Positions 24,053 through 32,096 of a DNA stretch of 64,000 nt are shown here, in pieces (position 1 is the first letter of the stretch; each line of letters begins with the position of its first letter). The stretch is from Pelobacter sp. UBA6812 (GTDB taxonomy: Bacteria; Desulfobacterota; Desulfuromonadia; Desulfuromonadales; Syntrophotaleaceae): contig DKEW01000055.1 of assembly GCA_002452265.1 (NCBI GenBank), positions 18,255 through 82,254 of the forward strand. The letters are read 5' to 3'. A model generated the notes under the pieces. That model was given only the letters and a program-made list of their open reading frames with translations, was not told the DNA's origin and made no database searches. The position numbers and the translations under genes are program-made.

Positions 24053-25260
24053 CGATGGCGGATCGCATGTCCCTCGACAAGGAAGTCTTGCGTCGCGTGC
24101 TGCACAGCATGCTGCGCTCTCTGGTGTGGAATAAAAATGATTGGGCCGCTGGAAATCGGCTGGTCGAAGATGCCATGGCACCGGTAGCGCAGATTCTGCA
24201 GACCGCTACGCCCAGCGAGTTGGGCGAGGTGGCCGGCCGCTTTGCGGGGATGTTCGGTTGCGGCAGCCTTGCCGACCGGTTGACGCCGCAGATGAGCTGT
24301 GAGGAGTGGCTGGAGTGCCTGGTGGACGGTGGCGCGCTGGAGGCATCCCATGTCACCTTCCATAGCTCCGGTTCGACCGGCGAACCGACTGCTTGTCCGC
24401 AACCGTTATCGGTATTGTGGCAGGAGGTGGGCGAGTTGGGAAGGCTGACCGGCGACCGGCGACGGTTGGTCAGTGTCGTGCCTCAGCACCATATCTACGG
24501 GTTTTTGTTCTCGGTTCTGTTGCCTTGCCAGTTGGGGGTGTCGACCGAGCTGTTGCCGCCTTTTCCCGGTGCCGGACTGTCCGCTTTGCTGCGGGAGGGG
24601 GATTTGCTGATAGCCTTCCCCGCATTCTGGAAAAGCCTTACGCTGCTGGGTCTGCGGTTTCCCGCCGGGGTGCGGGGGGTGACCTCCACCGGACCGTGCC
24701 CGCCGCAGATCATAGAGCAATTGCGGCAGCAGGGGCTTGAAGCCATGCTGGAGGTTTACGGTTCCTCGGAGACCAGCGGCGTCGGTTATCGTTGGGAGCC
24801 GACCGCACCTTACAGCCTGTTCCGCTACTGGCAGCCGGTTGCCCTGCAGCAGCCGAGCCCCGATGCCCTCATCCGGCATCAGTTCGACGGCCTTCTGGCC
24901 GAGCCGGTTATGCTCCCCGACGAGGTGCAATGGGTCGACGAGCGCACCTTCCGCCCTGTGCGCCGCCGCGATCAGGCGGTGCAGGTCGCCGGCATCAATG
25001 TCTATCCCCAATATGTTGCGTCTTGCCTTAAACAACACCCTGCGGTTGACGACTGCGTGGTGCGCTTGATGCGTCCCGAAGAAGGGGAGCGCCTCAAGGC
25101 TTTCGTGGTCCCCGTCGATCCCGATCAATGTACCGCCACCCTGCGCAGCGCGTTGATCGAATGGTGCAAGCAGCGCCTCAAAAGCGTGGAACAGCCCCGC
25201 AGCTTCACCTTCGGGGCGCAATGCCCCACTCAGGGGATGGGCAAGCTGGCCGATTGGTAG
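24049..25260 (+). CDS. AMP-ligase of the ANL superfamily (ApeH-like)
   Basis: A 403-aa adenylate-forming enzyme, shorter than usual. Motifs in order are A3 FHSSGSTGEP (about residues 105-114), A5 YGSSETSG, A8-like RRRDQAVQVAGINVYP and A10 PTQGMGKLADW at the extreme C-terminus with the catalytic Lys. It likely activates the aromatic or acyl starter as an adenylate for loading onto an ACP. No ammonia lyase or other starter-making enzyme is visible in this operon, so the starter must come from elsewhere. Last gene of the operon. Confidence 0.88.
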   Translation: MTMADRMSLDKEVLRRVLHSMLRSLVWNKNDWAAGNRLVEDAMAPVAQILQTATPSELGEVAGRFAGMFGCGSLADRLTPQMSCEEWLECLVDGGALEASHVTFHSSGSTGEPTACPQPLSVLWQEVGELGRLTGDRRRLVSVVPQHHIYGFLFSVLLPCQLGVSTELLPPFPGAGLSALLREGDLLIAFPAFWKSLTLLGLRFPAGVRGVTSTGPCPPQIIEQLRQQGLEAMLEVYGSSETSGVGYRWEPTAPYSLFRYWQPVALQQPSPDALIRHQFDGLLAEPVMLPDEVQWVDERTFRPVRRRDQAVQVAGINVYPQYVASCLKQHPAVDDCVVRLMRPEEGERLKAFVVPVDPDQCTATLRSALIEWCKQRLKSVEQPRSFTFGAQCPTQGMGKLADW

Positions 25261-25382
25261 CTGGCCAACTCACTCAATTGCGCAATATTCCGTTTTCTGG
25301 TTATGCACTATTTTCAAGTTGCCCTAAATCTTTGGAAATAGGTGCACCGCCAGCGTGAATTGGACAACCAAATATAATTTTT

Positions 25383-25486
25383 ACCACGAAGGACACAGAG
25401 AGCACGAAGAAATACTGACAAAACAGACACTTATGCTTGTCTCTTGTCTTAGTTTTCCCCTTCGTGTCCTTCGTGATCTTCGTGGT
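25383..25486. repeat. Imperfect inverted repeat, CCACGAAGGACACGAAG family
   Basis: The left arm (25383-25409) begins ACCACGAAGGACACAGAGAG. The right arm (25460-25486) is an approximate inverse, CTTCGTGTCCTTCGTG... ending TTCGTGGT. Related sequence occurs at about 36355-36375 and 54203-54232. It occupies the gap between the polyene operon and the convergent cvfB-like gene. Confidence 0.75.
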
Positions 25487-25541
25487 TCAAGCTTTTAGAT
25501 TCTACGTTTTTTCCCGCCAGAAGTTAAACCCAACTCCCCGA

Positions 25542-26366
25542 TCAGGATTTTTTCAGTCGGATGCCGTCGCCGGTCAGCTCGATGCGGCCGGCTTTGTAGA
25601 GTCCGCCGACGGCCTTCTTGAAGGCTTTTTTGCTCATGCCCAGCTGCTTTTGGATGACATCGGCAGGGCTCTGGTCGTGCAGGGGCAAAAAGCCGGTTTT
25701 GGACAGTTTTTCCAGCAGCGTGGCCTGGGCCTGTTCGGTGCCGGCTTTGCCGACGAAATGCAGGGTGACGTCGATCTTGCCATCGGGGCGGATGGTTTTG
25801 ATAAAGCCCTTGAAGGTGTCGCCGGGTTGCATTCCGGGTCGGATTTCATCGCGGTACAGTAGCGCCACGTAGCGATGATTGACGATCATCTTGACGCCGA
25901 GGTCGGTGAACTGCCAGAGCAGCATCTCCACCGGTTGGCCTACCTGCAGCTCGGTCGTGTCCTCATCCAGCCAGCGGTCGATGCGGCCGGTGGCAAAGCA
26001 GCGCCCCTGGTCGTCAAGACAGACCCGTACAATATGATATTCACCTTCGCGCATGCGTTTCGGCTGCTCGTTGAAGGGGATCAGCAGTTCCTTTTCCATG
26101 CCCCATTCGAGGAAGGTCCCTTGCTGGCCGGCCTGGTTGACCCTCAGCAGGGCGAATTGGCCGACATGGGCAAAGGGCAGGCGCGTCGTAGCAAGAGGCT
26201 CGCCGGCGTGGAGGTACAAAAACACCTCCACGGAGCCGCCGGGGCGGGCGCCTTCCGGTATTTGTCGCGACGGCAGCATTACCAGCGTCTCGCCGGTCTG
26301 CAGCCAGGCGCCGCGCTGATCGATATGGTCGATGGTCAGGGTTTGAACCCGGCCTATTTCCAGCAT
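25542..26366 (-). CDS. CvfB/YitL-type S1-like RNA-binding protein
   Basis: A 274-aa protein with three S1-like modules followed by a C-terminal winged helix (KQLGMSKKAFKKAVGGLYKAGRIEL, about residues 243-267). It starts MLEIGRVQTLTI and contains GTFLEWGMEKELLIPFNEQ, typical of the CvfB family. In staphylococci CvfB influences virulence gene expression; the role here is unknown. GAGGAG is well placed upstream of ATG 26366. Confidence 0.9.
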   Translation of the reverse strand: MLEIGRVQTLTIDHIDQRGAWLQTGETLVMLPSRQIPEGARPGGSVEVFLYLHAGEPLATTRLPFAHVGQFALLRVNQAGQQGTFLEWGMEKELLIPFNEQPKRMREGEYHIVRVCLDDQGRCFATGRIDRWLDEDTTELQVGQPVEMLLWQFTDLGVKMIVNHRYVALLYRDEIRPGMQPGDTFKGFIKTIRPDGKIDVTLHFVGKAGTEQAQATLLEKLSKTGFLPLHDQSPADVIQKQLGMSKKAFKKAVGGLYKAGRIELTGDGIRLKKS

Positions 26367-26477
26367 GTTGTATCTCCTCAGAGGGGTTGTGCTTCGGGTT
26401 CGGGCAGAACATCATGCCCGCTTTAAAATAAAGCATGTGCAGAAGTGCGGCGAAAAGCAAGTCCGGTTCTGCAAAGA

Positions 26478-26505
26478 GCAAGGGGCCGCTGATGCGGCCC
26501 CTTGC
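26478..26505 (-). terminator. Terminator downstream of purB
   Basis: A perfect 12-bp stem (26478-26489 with 26494-26505) with a TGAT loop. The T-tract on the - strand is short (TCTTT), and on the + strand AGGTTTTATC follows. It separates purB from the cvfB-like gene. Confidence 0.65.
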
Positions 26506-26535
26506 AGGTTTTATCACTATGACGAGCGGTCAGCT

Positions 26536-27891
26536 TCAGTCCAGCAGTTCGGCGATTTTGGCCGCCATGCCGGTGTAGCTGGCCGGGGTCATCTCCATCA
26601 GACGCTGTTTGTCCTCGTCCGCCAGGTCCAATCCCGCCACAAAAGTGCGGATGGTTTCGCTATTGATGGTCTGGCCGCGGGTCAGTTCCTTGAGCTTTTC
26701 GTAAGGTTTTTTGATGCCGGCCTTGCGCATCACCGTCTGGATCGGTTCGGCCAGCACTTCCCAGGCGTTATCCAGGTCGGCGGCCAGCTTGTACTCGTTG
26801 AGCTTGAGTTTGCCGAGCCCTTTGAGGGTGGAGCGGTAGGCGATCATGCTGTAGCCGAAGCCGACCCCCATGTTGCGCAGTACCGTCGAGTCGGTCAGGT
26901 CGCGCTGCAGCCGCGAGATCGGCAGTTTGGCCGACAGGTGGTTGAAGATTGCGTTGGCCAGCCCGCAGTTGCCTTCCGAGTTCTCGAAATCGATGGGGTT
27001 GACCTTGTGCGGCATGGTCGAGGAACCGACTTCGCCGGCGATGGTCTTCTGGCCGAAATAGGCCATGGAGATATAGGTCCAGATGTCGCGGTTGAGGTCG
27101 GTGAGGATGGTGTTCCAGCGCGCCAGGGCGTCGAACATCTCCGCCATGTAATCGTGTGGCTCGATCTGGGTGGTGAACATGTTCTGCGTCAGGCCCAGTT
27201 CGGTTTCGATGACGCCCTTGGCCAGCGCCGGCCAGTCCACATTGGGGTAGGCCGACAGGTGGGCGTTGAAATTGCCCACGGCACCGTTGAGCTTGCCGAG
27301 GATCTCCACCTGGGCGATGTTGCGGCTCTGTTTCTGCAGGCGCGCGACGAATACCGCCAGCTCCTTGCCGATGGTGGTCGGCGAAGCGGTCTGGCCGTGG
27401 GTGCGGGCCAGCATCGGTACGGCCTTGAAATCGTCGGCCAGCTTTTTCAGATGGTCGATGATCTCCCCCTGCAGAGGCGTCAGGGCGGCCAGTCCGTCCT
27501 TGAGCATCATGGCGTGCGAGAGGTTATTGATATCCTCCGAAGTGCAGGCGAAATGCAGAAACTCCGACAGGTCTTCCAGCGAGGTGCCGATCAGTTTCTC
27601 CTTGAGGTAGTATTCCACCGCTTTGACGTCGTGGTTGGTCACCGCCTCGATCTTCTTGATGTGCTGGGCTTCCTCCGGCGAAAAGTGGAGGATGATGGAC
27701 CGCAGGGTTTGTTCCTCTTCAGCCGTCACCGCCCGACATTCCGCAATCCCCGGCTCGGCGCACAACGCCAGCAGCCACAGCACCTCCACCTTGACGCGGT
27801 TGCGCAGCAGCGCGTATTCAGAAAAACATTCCGTCAGCACGGAAACCTTCGATGCATAACGCCCGTCCAGCGGGCTGATAGCCGTAATCAT
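26536..27891 (-). CDS. purB: Adenylosuccinate lyase
   Basis: A 451-aa enzyme of the fumarase/aspartase superfamily. It splits SAICAR and adenylosuccinate to release fumarate in purine synthesis. The signature SSTMPHKVNPIDFENSEGN (about residues 276-294) contains the mobile catalytic-serine loop. HARTHGQTASPTTIGKE (catalytic His region) and TSEDINNLSHAMM are also present. It begins MITAISPLDGRYASKV, the usual PurB N-terminus. It is on the - strand, upstream of cvfB in transcription order. Confidence 0.96.
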   Translation of the reverse strand: MITAISPLDGRYASKVSVLTECFSEYALLRNRVKVEVLWLLALCAEPGIAECRAVTAEEEQTLRSIILHFSPEEAQHIKKIEAVTNHDVKAVEYYLKEKLIGTSLEDLSEFLHFACTSEDINNLSHAMMLKDGLAALTPLQGEIIDHLKKLADDFKAVPMLARTHGQTASPTTIGKELAVFVARLQKQSRNIAQVEILGKLNGAVGNFNAHLSAYPNVDWPALAKGVIETELGLTQNMFTTQIEPHDYMAEMFDALARWNTILTDLNRDIWTYISMAYFGQKTIAGEVGSSTMPHKVNPIDFENSEGNCGLANAIFNHLSAKLPISRLQRDLTDSTVLRNMGVGFGYSMIAYRSTLKGLGKLKLNEYKLAADLDNAWEVLAEPIQTVMRKAGIKKPYEKLKELTRGQTINSETIRTFVAGLDLADEDKQRLMEMTPASYTGMAAKIAELLD

Positions 27892-28096
27892 GGCAATCTC
27901 CTTCTTATTTTGAATAATCCTGCACTATAGACGGACTGGTCGGATTCTGCAAGGTTTTTGGGCATTGTAGCGGGGGGAGCTAAAAACGCTTACCGTGCTT
28001 TATGAACCGTAATATTAAAAACATTGTTTAATATTGACACTATTAATTATGGAGGAGTAAAAATATGTATCAAATTTTAGGGGAGGGCTATGGGGG

Positions 28097-28360
28097 CTAG
28101 AAGTTTACGGCCGATATCACATCCATCAATCCCTTCTTAAGCGTGTTATTAACGAAGCTGTCTTCAAGACGGACATCGTCAAACGGATCGGGTGTCGTAC
28201 TTTTCGCCATTCCTTTGCCACTCATCTGCTGGAAGATGGGTACGATATTCGGACAATACAGGAGTTGCTTGGCCACAAGGATATCAGTACGACGATGATT
28301 TATACCCATGTTCTCAATAAGGGAGGGCATGGTGTCCGTAGCCCGGTCGATGCCCTTTAG
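28097..28360 (+). pseudogene. C-terminal fragment of an integron-type tyrosine recombinase (IntI)
   Basis: An open frame without its N-terminal two-thirds reads GRYHIHQSLLKRVINEAV, then CRTFRHSFATHLLEDGYDIRT, LLGHKDISTTMIYTHVLNKGG, and ends HGVRSPVDAL. This is the closing third of IntI-like integrases: the second catalytic Arg (FRHS), the His in LGH and the nucleophile Tyr (MIYTH) are present. The HxxR His is Arg here. The 12-codon frame starting at ATG 28065 behind a strong GGAGGAG is in a different frame and stops at 28100, probably at a deletion junction. The fragment points the same way as the cassette genes that follow. Confidence 0.82.
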
Positions 28361-28539
28361 ACGGGTATATCCAGTCTGCATATACCGGGCATAATTTTAG
28401 TAGAGAATCTCATAAGTATCTGGAAATAAGCGTAAAACACTCGATTTTTAATAATTTAAAAATTGTCTTATATAGACAGATTAGTGTCTATGTTTACAGT
28501 TTTATCCAGACTGCCTATTTATAGTTAGGAACAAACAAA
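28361..28539 (+). other. Candidate integron attI/leader region
   Basis: This AT-rich stretch lies between the integrase fragment and the first cassette gene. GTTAGGAAC at 28525-28533, just before ATG 28540, resembles a recombination core site (GTTRRRY) where the first cassette would have joined. No other attI feature can be verified by eye. Confidence 0.4.
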
Positions 28540-29001
28540 ATGATATCTCAAGAAGAATTTCAGCAGTTGCTTCCCTTGGCCATTCAGTGGGCCGAAGATC
28601 AAGAGAAGATCATTCTTGAACAAGGCGTTGCGCTCCCACCCCCCGCACTTACAGATGCTATAACTATCGGTGTTGCTAACCCTGAAAAAGTACGCCTCCT
28701 GTGTGTTCCGGAAATTCCCATCCCAGACCATCCAATTTTAAAGCAAGCTGTGCTGGCAACAGGTCTTATTTCCAATTCAACAATTGGACTAACTTTGCGC
28801 TACGGTATTTTCATTCGCGAGGATCATTGGTTAGGCAGGGGAATAACTGTCCATGAACTTGCGCATACTGCTCAATACGAACGCTTAGGCGGCTTTGGCC
28901 CTTTTCTCCAGCAATACTTGTACGAATGCATCACCATCGGCTATCCAGCGGCACCAATGGAGCAAGAGGCCATTTACGTTCAACAACAAATGTATCCCTA
29001 A
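28540..29001 (+). CDS. Cassette gene: HExxH-motif protein
   Basis: A 153-aa soluble protein with HELAHTAQYE (about residues 107-116), the zinc-peptidase HExxH pattern followed by a second acidic residue. No signal peptide is seen. The family is not recognised; the motif resembles small DUF4157-like metallopeptidases. It lies first in the cassette array, its stop codon overlapping the left end of the attC-like site, as is usual for integron cassettes. Confidence 0.75.
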   Translation: MISQEEFQQLLPLAIQWAEDQEKIILEQGVALPPPALTDAITIGVANPEKVRLLCVPEIPIPDHPILKQAVLATGLISNSTIGLTLRYGIFIREDHWLGRGITVHELAHTAQYERLGGFGPFLQQYLYECITIGYPAAPMEQEAIYVQQQMYP

Positions 29002-29097
29002 CAATTCAATCAACCGGAGCGAATGACACAGGTGCCTTTGCGCATGAAATGTTGCTACTCGACCTGCGTACCGCGCCCGGTTATCAAAAACGTTAGC
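28997..29097 (+). repeat. attC-like site 1
   Basis: The left core CCTAACAA overlaps the stop codon and the right core is CGTTAGC (29091-29097). Inner arms CAACCGGAGCG and CGCGCCCGGTT are near-inverse. This is the layout of an integron cassette recombination site about 100 bp long. Confidence 0.7.
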
Positions 29098-29124
29098 ATT
29101 ATAAAATCACCAGGAGAGTAGTTG

Positions 29125-29646
29125 ATGCTTTTCTCGAAAAATAAATCCAAAGAGTTAATGGATTGCGCTGATGCAATGGGCTATCAATCGTTGCAGTTCG
29201 GCGTGACTGATTGGGAAAACCTTTCATCACTCTTAACAGAAGAGCATGACTTAATAAAACATGTAAAAGAAGATTTCATTATTAGGCAGGCAATATTTTA
29301 TGTAATGGTAACGATCAACTTAATACTAATTAACATTAACATGAAGTATCACAAAATGGCTATCAATGCCTTAATTTGTGGGTTCAATGAAAAGTTAAAT
29401 GAAATAAACAGCAAAGAAACAACAGATTTCGTTACTGCCTTGTTAAATAAATATATTGATATCTTCAGTGCGGAACCAGATTTCCTAAGTTTGGTAAAGT
29501 TCCAAAAAAAATTCTTCATGGATGCCATTGGTGCACAACAAAATTACGGAGTCATTTCGTCAACACTAGAAACATTCTTAATAAATTCAATTTCTACGTT
29601 TCCTTTTGAGAAACTTTTCCCAAATAAGAGTTGGTATTCAAAATAA
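29125..29646 (+). CDS. Cassette gene: hypothetical alpha-helical protein
   Basis: A 173-aa Lys/Asn/Ile-rich protein with a hydrophobic stretch (IFYVMVTINLILININM, about residues 53-69) that may be a membrane or core helix. Base composition is clearly more AT-rich than the housekeeping genes. AGGAG eight bases upstream supports ATG 29125. No family recognised. Its stop is directly followed by an attC-like site. Confidence 0.7.
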   Translation: MLFSKNKSKELMDCADAMGYQSLQFGVTDWENLSSLLTEEHDLIKHVKEDFIIRQAIFYVMVTINLILININMKYHKMAINALICGFNEKLNEINSKETTDFVTALLNKYIDIFSAEPDFLSLVKFQKKFFMDAIGAQQNYGVISSTLETFLINSISTFPFEKLFPNKSWYSK

Positions 29647-29647
29647 T

Positions 29648-29733
29648 GCTAACCATGGGGTCGAGGGGACGCGAAATAGTTGGGTGCCTTTTGCCGGCCG
29701 GATTGCCGCGCGCCCCTCACCCCAAACGTTGGC
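29648..29733 (+). repeat. attC-like site 2
   Basis: The left core is GCTAACC (29648-29654) and the right core CGTTGGC (29727-29733). The inner arms are long: GGGGTCGAGGGGACGCG on the left pairs with CGCGCCCCTCACCCC on the right with a bulged base. This extrahelical-base architecture is characteristic of attC and is the best example in the array. Confidence 0.85.
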
Positions 29734-29757
29734 GATTGAAAGGAGAGAACAGAGCTG

Positions 29758-30399
29758 ATGGACGCGATCAGATCAATCCTGGAACTCACATATTTTGCAT
29801 CCGGTCCGCTGCTCTTCATCGTGGCGTGCATAGGACTTTACCAGTTAAAGATTGCCAAGGACACGGCCCGACTCAACGCACGAAGGGACTCTCTGCGACT
29901 CGCTGCCTCTGAATGCGACTATTACCATCGGCAGATCATTCCACTCTTGAATGCCCTAGACACTGCCATCCAAGAAAATGGCATTGTGTTCTTTGAGAGA
30001 TCGGAGGTTGATGTTCAGGGGGAGACTATCCGCGTCCGGCCGAATCTGGCGAAGGATGAGCTGGTCAAAGAACTGGAGAAACTGATGACCATCATAAAAG
30101 AGACGACGGAAGTGTTCAATGCAATGGAGGCCTTTGCACTGTTTTTCGTGTCAGGTGTAGCCGATGAAAGAGTGGCGTTTTCATCTGTTGGAAAGACATA
30201 CTGCAACTCCGTCAAGCAGTACCTTCCTGACCTAGTCCCTATTTCACAAGACGGGGAGTACTATCAGAACATAATTAAGCTATTCCTGATTTGGAATACA
30301 AGATTTGAGAAACAACAACTACTGAAAGACAAGGGCAGGATTGAGCAGCAACTTGCCAAGGTGAGAGATAAATTCATTCGGCCTTTCGGGGCTGATTGA
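29758..30399 (+). CDS. Cassette gene: single-pass membrane protein with coiled coil
   Basis: A 213-aa protein. One N-terminal membrane helix (about residues 11-29, YFASGPLLFIVACIGLYQL) is followed by a cytoplasmic, charged helical domain with a coiled-coil end (KQQLLKDKGRIEQQLAKVRDKF). The general pattern resembles DUF4760-like proteins, but I cannot assign it. AAGGAGAG precedes the start. It is followed by an attC-like site. Confidence 0.72.
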   Translation: MDAIRSILELTYFASGPLLFIVACIGLYQLKIAKDTARLNARRDSLRLAASECDYYHRQIIPLLNALDTAIQENGIVFFERSEVDVQGETIRVRPNLAKDELVKELEKLMTIIKETTEVFNAMEAFALFFVSGVADERVAFSSVGKTYCNSVKQYLPDLVPISQDGEYYQNIIKLFLIWNTRFEKQQLLKDKGRIEQQLAKVRDKFIRPFGAD

Positions 30400-30414
30400 G
30401 ATTCGCCAACAAAT

Positions 30415-30489
30415 TGGTGCACTGGACGCTGTACATCGCGTCGCTTCGCTTTGCTTTGCGGGTACAACGCCAGTGACCATAACGTTATG
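30415..30489 (+). repeat. attC-like site 3
   Basis: The left core is GCCAACAA and the right core CGTTATG (30483-30489). The inner arms TGGTGCACTGGACG and CGCCAGTGACCA are near-inverse. The site ends the third cassette. Confidence 0.75.
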
Positions 30490-30672
30490 TTTTCTCCAGT
30501 GGGGTGCGCCTTGGGTGCGCCTTGGGGTCGGACCAAATTAACTTGCTGAAAATACGTGGTTTTACATCCAAAAATGTCCTAAAAAACCACTTATAGGCCC
30601 ATTCTAGGGGTCAAAATTAGGGCCATATGCTTTTTTAACTGTATTTTGCCGGAATGGCAATGGGAGGGGAGG

Positions 30673-30855
30673 ATGGCACGAGCTAATCGGCATTGTATCC
30701 CGGGTTGTATCTGGCATATTACCCACCGCTGCCACAAGAAGGAATTTTTGCTTAAGTTTGCTCATGACCGTTCCCGTTTTGTGGCCTGGTTGATCGAAGC
30801 CCGCAAACGGTTCTCCTTGCAAATCCTCAACTACCAGATAGGGGGACGCCCATGA
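30673..30855 (+). pseudogene. N-terminal fragment of a REP-associated (Y1) transposase
   Basis: Sixty codons starting MARANRHCIPGCIWHITHRCHKKEF carry the first conserved HxxxR-type block of Y1/RAYT transposases (pattern ..G...HIT.R...) behind a very strong GGGAGGGGAGG. The frame ends abruptly where the left inverted repeat of the next element begins, so it was truncated by that insertion. Confidence 0.7.
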
Positions 30856-30867
30856 AATTATGCGTTT
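30842..30867 (+). repeat. Left 26-bp inverted repeat of RAYT element
   Basis: Exact inverse match to 31948-31973. It also forms the stop of the truncated upstream transposase fragment. Confidence 0.9.
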
Positions 30868-30949
30868 CTTATGATGTTGTACTTCGGCAAGATTAGTAAT
30901 GTTTATTGTGTGTTGCTTTGCCTGGTAGAAAAATGGCATAATTCTAATC

Positions 30950-31957
30950 ATGCCACGTCAAGCCCGCATAGATGCACCAGGTGCGCTCCATCATATCATT
31001 TGTCGCGGCATGGAGCGCCAAGCGATCTTTCGCGATGATGTTGACCGGGGTGACTTTGTGTCACGCTTGTCGACAATCCTTTTAGTAACATCCACCCAAT
31101 GTTTTGGCTGGGCACTGATCCCTAACCATTTTCACCTGTTGTTGCAAACGGGGAAAGCGCCGATTGCTCATGTCATGCGCCGATTATTAACGGGGTACAG
31201 CGTTAAATTTAATCGCCGCCATCATCGACATGGGCACTTATTCCAGAATCGTTATAAGTCCATATTGTGTCAGGAAGAACCTTATCTTCTGGAGTTGGTT
31301 CGTTATCTTCATCTTAACCCATTGCGTGCCGGCGTGGTGTCAACTTTGGAAGAATTGGCCGATTTCCCCTTTTGCGGGCACGGCTGCTTACTGGGGCGGC
31401 GTGCTAGCAGTTGGCAGGCCGTCGAGCAGGTTCTGGAGCGTTTTGACAGGCGAGTAACTGTTGCCCGGAAACAATATCTGAGTTTTATTGCTGCGGGTAT
31501 TGAGCAAGGACGTCGTTTAGATCTTATCGGTGGCGGCCTGGTTCGCAGTGCGGGAGGTTGGCAAAAATTGGCATCTCTGCGAAAAGAGGAACCGCAGCTG
31601 AAAAGCGATGAACGCATCCTCGGAGACAGCGAGTTCGTTGAGTCTGTATTGCGAAACGCGGATGAGAAATTGGAGAGATGCCGACGCTGGGATATCGACC
31701 TGAAAGAGCTTGTGCAAATAGTTGCGGATAAGCTTGAGGTCGATTCCGAGGATATTCGGGCGGGAGATAAGCGACCAAAACGGGTTGCGGCACGAAGCAT
31801 ACTTTGCTTTTGGGCTGTAAAGGAGTTGGGTTGTTCAACGACGGAGATTGCCGGGCTTTTGGGAATAACTCAATCGGCAGTCAGTAGATCGGTTCAACGT
31901 GGACAAAAATTGGCCAGAGAAAAGGGGTGGCGTCTGGAGGAAATGGTAAACGCATAA
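30950..31957 (+). CDS. REP-associated tyrosine transposase (Y1/TnpA-REP)
   Basis: A 335-aa transposase. It begins MPRQARIDAPGALHHIICRGMERQAIF and has NHFHLLLQTG, the HUH metal-binding motif, then the helix with the nucleophile Tyr (GYSVKFNRRHHRHGHLFQNRYKS) and YLHLNPLRAG. The C-terminal third (about residues 215-335) adds a DnaA/HTH-like DNA-binding tail (ARSILCFWAVKELGCSTTEIAGLLGITQSAVSR), as in long RAYT proteins. It appears intact. No usual ribosome site is evident. Confidence 0.9.
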   Translation: MPRQARIDAPGALHHIICRGMERQAIFRDDVDRGDFVSRLSTILLVTSTQCFGWALIPNHFHLLLQTGKAPIAHVMRRLLTGYSVKFNRRHHRHGHLFQNRYKSILCQEEPYLLELVRYLHLNPLRAGVVSTLEELADFPFCGHGCLLGRRASSWQAVEQVLERFDRRVTVARKQYLSFIAAGIEQGRRLDLIGGGLVRSAGGWQKLASLRKEEPQLKSDERILGDSEFVESVLRNADEKLERCRRWDIDLKELVQIVADKLEVDSEDIRAGDKRPKRVAARSILCFWAVKELGCSTTEIAGLLGITQSAVSRSVQRGQKLAREKGWRLEEMVNA

Positions 31958-31973
31958 TTTCATGGGCGTCCCC
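31948..31973 (-). repeat. Right 26-bp inverted repeat of RAYT element
   Basis: Exact inverse of 30842-30867. It includes the transposase stop codon, so the coding end and the repeat are fused. Confidence 0.9.
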
Positions 31974-32001
31974 ATTACCCATTACCTTTGGGCGTCCCCA
32001 T

Positions 32002-32064
32002 TACCTTGATGTCATCATCCGCGGGACCGAACGACCAGAAATATTCCTCGACGATGATGATTGA
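32002..32064 (+). pseudogene. Short N-terminal fragment of another Y1 transposase
   Basis: Twenty codons read VIIRGTERPEIFLDDDD before a stop, matching the hxIxRGxxRxxIFxDDxD N-terminal block of RAYT proteins (compare HIICRGMERQAIFRDDVD in the intact neighbour). It lacks a start and everything downstream. It is the third transposase trace within 1.4 kb. Confidence 0.5.
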
Positions 32065-32096
32065 CGTCTCTTATCTCGACGTTTGGCCGAAACAAT

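Larger units (their letters stand above)
30842..31973 (+). mobile_element. RAYT-type element bounded by perfect 26-bp inverted repeats
   Basis: The 26 bases at 30842-30867 (GGGGACGCCC ... GCGTTT) are the exact reverse complement of 31948-31973. A single Y1-type transposase gene lies between them, and the right repeat overlaps its last codons. A partial extra copy of the outer repeat (GGCGTCCCCATTACC) recurs at 31991-32005. The element interrupts an older transposase fragment inside the cassette array. Confidence 0.8.

Noticed and set aside
26365..27930. 521-aa + strand frame opposite purB.
   Set aside because: It mirrors purB, which has full family motifs; the frame has no recognisable domain.
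28065..28100. 12-codon frame behind a strong GGAGGAG just before the integrase fragment.
   Set aside because: It is in a different frame from the integrase and stops after 11 residues; it is noted only as a likely deletion junction.
32002..32096. Possible further attC site (CGAACG ... CGTTTGG) before the GNAT gene.
   Set aside because: The core is GTTTGGC, which departs from consensus, and the region already contains a transposase fragment; the inner arms are not convincing.
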